Part shown: positions 59,520 through 64,000 of the stretch, in pieces
How the letters are laid out: each line of letters starts with the position of its first letter
Position numbering within the stretch: position 1 is the first letter of the stretch
Origin: Bacillus sp. HSf4
Lineage (GTDB): Bacteria > Bacillota > Bacilli > Bacillales > Bacillaceae
Reading direction: 5' to 3'
Length of the DNA stretch: 64,000 nucleotides
Assembly: GCF_029537375.1 (NCBI RefSeq)
Contig: NZ_CP120679.1
Coordinates: 2,964,001 to 3,028,000, forward strand
Position numbers and translations under genes: made by a program
The notes under the pieces: model-generated
The model's database searches: none
The model's input: only the letters and a program-made list of their open reading frames with translations
Told to the model about the DNA's origin: nothing

Positions 59520-61883
59520 TTATTTTAATTCGACAATGGTGACTCCTGATCCTCCCTCTCCCGCTTCGCCGAACCGGGAGTTTTTCACATTGCGGTGGGA
59601 TTTCAACAGGTCCTGAACGCCTTTTCTCAGAGCGCCTGTTCCTTTTCCATGGATGATCGACACCCTTGGATATCCGGCCAGCACCGCATCATCCAAATAT
59701 TTTTCAACCCTGTGAAGCGCGTTTTCATACCGTTCTCCCCTGAGGTCGAGCTCAAGTGAGACATGATAATCCTTGCCTTTGACAGCGGCAATCGATTTTT
59801 GTTTTTCGGGCTCCGGCGCCGATTTCACAAACTCCAGATCCTTTTCCTTCACTTTCATCTTCAGGATGCCGATTTGCACATTCCATTCATCTGCACCCGT
59901 TTTTTCAAGCAGTGTCCCTTTTTGGCCAAAGGTCAAAACCTTGACTTCATCCCCCGGCTTCAAGGTGCGCTTATCCGTTGTTTTCTTCGCCGGCTTTTTC
60001 GTCTTTTCAAACGAAGGCACGGCTTCTTCAAGACGCTTTTTCGCCTCGATTAATTCATGGTCTTTAAACGCTTTATGGTCTTCTTTGATCATGCGCAGCG
60101 ACTGGATGATCTCGTCTGCTTCCCGCATGGCTTCCTTGACTTTCTCGGCCGCTTTTTTCTCAGCTTCTTCATAGAGCCTGTCTTTTTGCTCCTGCCATTC
60201 GCTGAGCTGCTTCTGCAGGTCGCGGTGCAGGGCCGCGGCCTCCGTTCGGATCGCTTCGGTTTCGGCAAGCTCTGCTTCGGCGCGTTTTTTGCTGTCTTCA
60301 AGGGAGGCGATCATCGTATCGACTTCATTGTGCTCATCCGTCATCTCGGATTTGGCACGGCCGATCAAATGATCAGGCAGACCGAGGCGCTTCGAAATTT
60401 CAAAGGCATTGCTTCGGCCCGGCACACCGAGCAGCAGTTTATAGGTCGGGGACAATGTTTCAATATCAAACTCAACGCTCGCATTGATGACATCGCCGCG
60501 GTTATAGCCGTATGCTTTCAGCTCGGGATAGTGAGTCGTGGCAATCACGCGGGCGCCCGTCTGACAGACCTCGTCAAGGATGCTGATCGCAAGGGCCGCC
60601 CCCTCCTGCGGATCTGTTCCGGCCCCGAGTTCATCAAAGAGCACAAGGCTGTTTTCCGTCATGTCCTGCAATATATCGACAATGTTCACCATATGTGAAG
60701 AAAATGTACTTAAACTCTGTTCGATCGACTGTTCATCGCCGATATCGGCAAACACCTGGTCAAACACAGCGGTTTCCGAGCCTTCCCCGGCCGGCACATG
60801 CAGTCCGGACTGCGCCATAATCGTCAAGAGCCCGAGCGTTTTCAACGTCACCGTTTTCCCCCCTGTGTTAGGTCCGGTGATCACGATGGCTGTGTATTCT
60901 CCGCCGAGCTCGATATCGTTGGGAACGACCTCACCTTGGGGCAAAAGCGGATGGCGGGCTTGGATAAGGCGCACATAGCCGTCGGCATTGACAGCCGGTT
61001 TAACCGCTTTTGTCGCTTTTGCGTATTTCGCTTTGGCGAAAATAAAGTCAAGGGTTTGCAGGATGTTCACATCGTGAAAAAGCTCGTCCGTATGCTCTGC
61101 CGTTTTTTCTGTCAGCATCCGCAGAATCCGTTCGATCTCCTGTTTTTCTTTGACCTTTGCCTGGCGAAGCGAGTTGTTCATATCCACGATCACCTGTGGT
61201 TCGATAAACAGGGTCGCCCCGGAGGATGACTGATCATGCACAATTCCCCCGTAGCTTGATCTGTACTCCTGTTTCACGGGAATGACGAAGCGGTCGTTTC
61301 GAATCGTGATAATCGTGTCCGAGAGCATTTTTTGTGCGGAAGAAGACCGCAGCATCGCTTCCAGCCGGTCCCTGATTCTTGACTCAAGGGTCCTCAGCTG
61401 CGTCCTGATTCCCCGCAGTGTTTCTGACGCATGGTCAAGCACTTCTCCGTGGTCGTCGATGCAAGAATTGATGTCTTTTTCCAACTCAGAAAGCGGAATC
61501 AGCTGTTCCGCATACTGATGCAGAAAAGGGATCTCCACGCCGTCCTCAAACAAACCTTCAAGAAAATGCTTCATCTGTTTGGCGGCATATAAAAGCCCCG
61601 AAATCTCCGTAAACTCCCCAGGGCTTAACAGACTGCCGATTTCAGCTCTCCGCAACGCTTTTCTAATGTCTGTCAGGCCGCCGAACGGGGCGCTGCCTTT
61701 TAATCGCAGCACGGTCCCCGCCTCATCGACTTCTTCCTGCAGCTTACGGACTTCTTCCAGTGAAACCGAGGGCTTGAGCTCAAAAAGCATCTCCTTCCCT
61801 AAAGAAGAGGCCGCATGCTCTGCTAGCTGTTCTTTTACTTTATGAAATTCAAGTGCTGATAGCGCTTTTTGCTGCAAAATCAA
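59520..61883 (-). CDS. mutSB: MutS2 (MutSB), ribosome-rescue/recombination ATPase with Smr domain
   Basis: 787 aa. The core is MutS-like without the mismatch-recognition domains, with Walker A GPNTGGKT (about residues 336-343) and Walker [15 protein letters not shown] long coiled coil spans about 515-620 and the C-terminal Smr nuclease-like domain begins [14 protein letters not shown] with HGKGTGALR. Reported roles include suppressing recombination and splitting collided ribosomes. The TTG at 61883 has AAGGAGG five bases upstream. It follows polX. Confidence 0.96.
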   Translation of the reverse strand: MILQQKALSALEFHKVKEQLAEHAASSLGKEMLFELKPSVSLEEVRKLQEEVDEAGTVLRLKGSAPFGGLTDIRKALRRAEIGSLLSPGEFTEISGLLYAAKQMKHFLEGLFEDGVEIPFLHQYAEQLIPLSELEKDINSCIDDHGEVLDHASETLRGIRTQLRTLESRIRDRLEAMLRSSSAQKMLSDTIITIRNDRFVIPVKQEYRSSYGGIVHDQSSSGATLFIEPQVIVDMNNSLRQAKVKEKQEIERILRMLTEKTAEHTDELFHDVNILQTLDFIFAKAKYAKATKAVKPAVNADGYVRLIQARHPLLPQGEVVPNDIELGGEYTAIVITGPNTGGKTVTLKTLGLLTIMAQSGLHVPAGEGSETAVFDQVFADIGDEQSIEQSLSTFSSHMVNIVDILQDMTENSLVLFDELGAGTDPQEGAALAISILDEVCQTGARVIATTHYPELKAYGYNRGDVINASVEFDIETLSPTYKLLLGVPGRSNAFEISKRLGLPDHLIGRAKSEMTDEHNEVDTMIASLEDSKKRAEAELAETEAIRTEAAALHRDLQKQLSEWQEQKDRLYEEAEKKAAEKVKEAMREADEIIQSLRMIKEDHKAFKDHELIEAKKRLEEAVPSFEKTKKPAKKTTDKRTLKPGDEVKVLTFGQKGTLLEKTGADEWNVQIGILKMKVKEKDLEFVKSAPEPEKQKSIAAVKGKDYHVSLELDLRGERYENALHRVEKYLDDAVLAGYPRVSIIHGKGTGALRKGVQDLLKSHRNVKNSRFGEAGEGGSGVTIVELK

Positions 61884-61893
61884 TTAAACCTCC

Positions 61894-63609
61894 TTAAGTT
61901 CGATGGCGCGACAAAAAGGCTTGGACTTCTTCAAAGGAACGGGCATTCAAGACGTTCGCTTTCCCTGTCCATCCTTTTCTCGCTGCCGTAACGCCTGTTG
62001 TCATATCATCAAGCATCGCCGTATTGTGGGCATCCGTATTAATGACCAGTGTCACCCCTGCGGCATTCGCTTTGATCAAATGTTCCATTCTCAGATCAAG
62101 CCGCGCCGGGTTGGCGTTCAGCTCCAACGCTGTATTCGTTTTTTTCGCCAGCTCGATCAGCTGGTCAATATCCACTTCATAGCCGGCTCTTTTTCCAATC
62201 AGCCGGCCCGTCAGATGGGCGATAATGTCAACGTGCTGATTCTTCAGCGCGGTTTCGAGCCGCTTCATGATGACATGCTGCGGCTGTGAAAAGCTCGAAT
62301 GGATTGATGCGATGACAAGATCCATCTCGCTCAGCAGTTCATCATCATAGTCAAGCGTCCCGTCAGGCAGGATGTCCATCTCAACGCCTTTAAAAATGTG
62401 AAAATCGCTAAATTCCTTGTTCAGTTCGTCAATTTCTTTCGCCTGCATGCGCAGCCTTTCCGGGGTCAAGCCGCCTGCCACTTTTAAATATTGCGAGTGG
62501 TCGGTGATCGCCATATAACGGTACCCTTTTACCATGCAAGCTTCAGCCATTTCCCTGATCGAAAACGCGCCGTCGCTCCACGCCGAGTGCATATGGAGGT
62601 CTCCTTTAATATCTTCCGCACAAATCAGCCCGAGATCATCGCTGTATTCCTCGACTTCTTTTCCCGTCTCCCTCAGCTCCGGCGGAATAAACGGAAGTCC
62701 GAAATGGGCGAAAAACTCTTTTTCGCTTGAAAATGTCCGGATATCACCCGTTTCGACGTTTTCGACGCCGTATTCACTGATCCTTTCGCCTCTTTCTTTG
62801 GCGAGCTGGCGCATTTTGATATTATGATCTTTTGATCCTGTAAAATGATGGAGTGTCGTTGAAAACTGTTCTTCGGTTACAAGCCGGAAATCGGCGCTGA
62901 TTTCGTTTTCGAAGGAAAAAGTCAATGACACCTTTGTATCTCCGCTGGCAATGACCTCCTTGATGTTGGAAAGCTTCAAAAGCCCGTCGCGAACAAGGGC
63001 CGGATCAGTGACAGCCATAATATAGTCAAGGTCTTTCACGGTTTCCTTAGCCCGTCTTAAACTCCCTGCCCGCGAGAATTTCACGAGGCCCGGCAGCCCT
63101 TTAAGCTGCTCTTCGATCACATCGGCGACGGCCAAAGCGACCGCGATCGGGTACCGTTCAGGGCGTTTTCCGGCTTCTCCCAAAGCTTGGAGGATTTTTT
63201 CTTCCGTTTTTTTCCCGAATCCGGCAAGCCCCTGAACCTTCTGCTGTTCGCAGGCTTCTTTTAAGGAAGCCGCATCACAGACGCCCAGCTCCTGATACAG
63301 CTTGGCGATCTTTTTACCGCCAAGGCCGGGAAGCTTCAACAGCGGCACAAGCCCTTCCGGAACCTCTTCTTGCAGCCGTTCAAGCGTGCCGGACACACCG
63401 TGGTCCATATATTCTTTGATAACGGCGTATGTCCCTTTGCCGATGCCGGAAAGAGACATCATATCATCAATTTCCGAGAGGCTGCGGTCATCCTGTTCAA
63501 GCGCCGCCGCGGCCTTTCTGAACGCTGATGTTTTAAACGGGTTGTCCCCTTTCAGTTCCATATATATCGCAATCGTTTCAAGCAATCTGATAACATCTTT
63601 TTTGTTCAC
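61894..63609 (-). CDS. polX: PolX (YshC), family X DNA polymerase/3'-5' exonuclease
   Basis: 571-aa repair polymerase: helix-hairpin-helix 8-kDa domain at the N-terminus (LSGIGKGTYAVIKEYM), polymerase palm with the SLRRAKETVKDLDYIM metal motif, and a C-terminal PHP domain with the exonuclease site (GDLHMHSAWSDGA, ITDHSQYL, NTDAHN). Acts in base-excision-type repair. The GTG at 63609 has GAGGTG six bases upstream and gives the B. subtilis length; the ATG at 63639 lacks a ribosome site. Confidence 0.95.
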   Translation of the reverse strand: MNKKDVIRLLETIAIYMELKGDNPFKTSAFRKAAAALEQDDRSLSEIDDMMSLSGIGKGTYAVIKEYMDHGVSGTLERLQEEVPEGLVPLLKLPGLGGKKIAKLYQELGVCDAASLKEACEQQKVQGLAGFGKKTEEKILQALGEAGKRPERYPIAVALAVADVIEEQLKGLPGLVKFSRAGSLRRAKETVKDLDYIMAVTDPALVRDGLLKLSNIKEVIASGDTKVSLTFSFENEISADFRLVTEEQFSTTLHHFTGSKDHNIKMRQLAKERGERISEYGVENVETGDIRTFSSEKEFFAHFGLPFIPPELRETGKEVEEYSDDLGLICAEDIKGDLHMHSAWSDGAFSIREMAEACMVKGYRYMAITDHSQYLKVAGGLTPERLRMQAKEIDELNKEFSDFHIFKGVEMDILPDGTLDYDDELLSEMDLVIASIHSSFSQPQHVIMKRLETALKNQHVDIIAHLTGRLIGKRAGYEVDIDQLIELAKKTNTALELNANPARLDLRMEHLIKANAAGVTLVINTDAHNTAMLDDMTTGVTAARKGWTGKANVLNARSFEEVQAFLSRHRT

Positions 63610-63708
63610 TTTTTTCACCTCTTGTTTCCCCGTATACATCCTGTTTCAATCATACAAATTTTTGGCTGTTCCGACAACAAACAGCCGCCTTTCGACAACT
63701 CTTTCACT

Positions 63709-63740
63709 GAAAAAAACTTCCCTTAAAGCAGAGAAGTTTT
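63709..63740 (-). terminator. Terminator-like hairpin between yshB and polX
   Basis: AAACTTC...GAAGTTT with inner pairing, followed by seven T residues on the minus strand, right at the yshB stop. Confidence 0.75.
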
Positions 63741-64000
63741 ACAAAGACCCGTACTCATTCATCAGATTGTTGAGCATGTTTGACAGATACGGCGTTTTAT
63801 GAATAATCAAATCGGCCAATACCGAGTTCGACATCATGCTTTGCAGCGCATCAATCGGCAGCAGCGCACCGATGAACAAGACGACAAACACAAATAAATA
63901 AATCTCGGCGAAACCGAGCACAGCCCCGAGAATCTGGTTGATTTGCTTAATGATCGGAATGCTTGCCACTGCGTCCAGAAATGATGCGGCAATTCTAAGC
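63739..64000 (-). CDS. yshB: YshB, CvpA-family membrane protein (C-terminal part only)
   Basis: The reading frame is open from the window edge to the stop at 63739; about 86 codons are visible and the N-terminus lies outside. It contains the conserved IKQINQILGAVLGFAE segment and a hydrophobic span (LFVFVVLFIGALLPI), matching the CvpA/colicin V production family. B. subtilis yshB lies at the same place upstream of polX. Role uncertain; CvpA proteins are membrane proteins linked to envelope stress. Confidence 0.88.
   Translation of the reverse strand, partial: LRIAASFLDAVASIPIIKQINQILGAVLGFAEIYLFVFVVLFIGALLPIDALQSMMSNSVLADLIIHKTPYLSNMLNNLMNEYGSL

Overview
The window looks like a stretch of core chromosome from a Bacillus of the subtilis/licheniformis group. 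Gene order follows the B. subtilis segment spoIIB-comC-folC-valS-hemL...hemA-lonA-lonB-clpX-tig-leuDCBA-ilvCHB-...-rph-gerM-racE-gerE-sdhBAC-lysC-uvrC-trxA-etfAB-fadR-lcfA-mutS2-polX-yshB almost gene for gene. Proteins match the lengths I remember for that genus, and sporulation genes are scattered throughout. Extra genes relative to B. subtilis (NADP-type gdhA, a short ilvE, an SDR, a broken M50-like peptidase) point to the B. licheniformis branch. That species-level placement is inference. Nearly all genes lie on the minus strand; the plus-strand genes are yszA, ysxD, two small unknowns near 35.1 and 37.2 kb, and yslB.

Layout: 1-6.4 kb, spoIIB (cut by the edge), comC, folC and valS behind a valine T-box leader. 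6.4-15.5 kb, yszA, ysxE, spoVID and the haem operon hemAXCDBL, which starts at a PerR-like box. 15.6-25.2 kb, ysxD, engB, lonA, forespore lonB, clpX, tig and ysoA. 25.2-34.8 kb, the ilvB-H-C-leuA-B-C-D operon behind a leucine T-box, preceded by ilvE with its own promoter. 34.8-38.2 kb is the most species-specific part: a 290-bp non-coding stretch with an orphan two-way terminator, a small Y/G/F-rich protein, gdhA, a small unknown with a forespore-type promoter, a 46% glutamine protein and tRNA-Arg. 38.3-48.6 kb, ysnB, rdgB, rph, gerM, racE, ysmB, gerE, an SDR, ysmA, sdhBAC and yslB. 48.7-64 kb, a metallopeptidase-like pseudogene, lysC behind a lysine riboswitch, uvrC, trxA, the lcfA-fadR-fadB-etfB-etfA beta-oxidation operon, a 27-codon unlisted membrane ORF, yshE, mutS2, polX and the end of yshB.

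Regulation can be read directly in several places: two T-boxes with GTC and CTC specifiers, an L-box, a PerR-like box, a FadR operator, an Spx-type AGCA element, and promoters resembling SigE (spoVID), SigF (lonB) and SigK (gerE). I saw no rRNA, CRISPR array, insertion sequence, prophage or attachment site. I found no complete new biological system. The best leads are the nonsense-interrupted peptidase, the Q-rich protein, the 34.8-35.0 kb non-coding region, the hidden 27-aa ORF and a few hairpins that may control expression.
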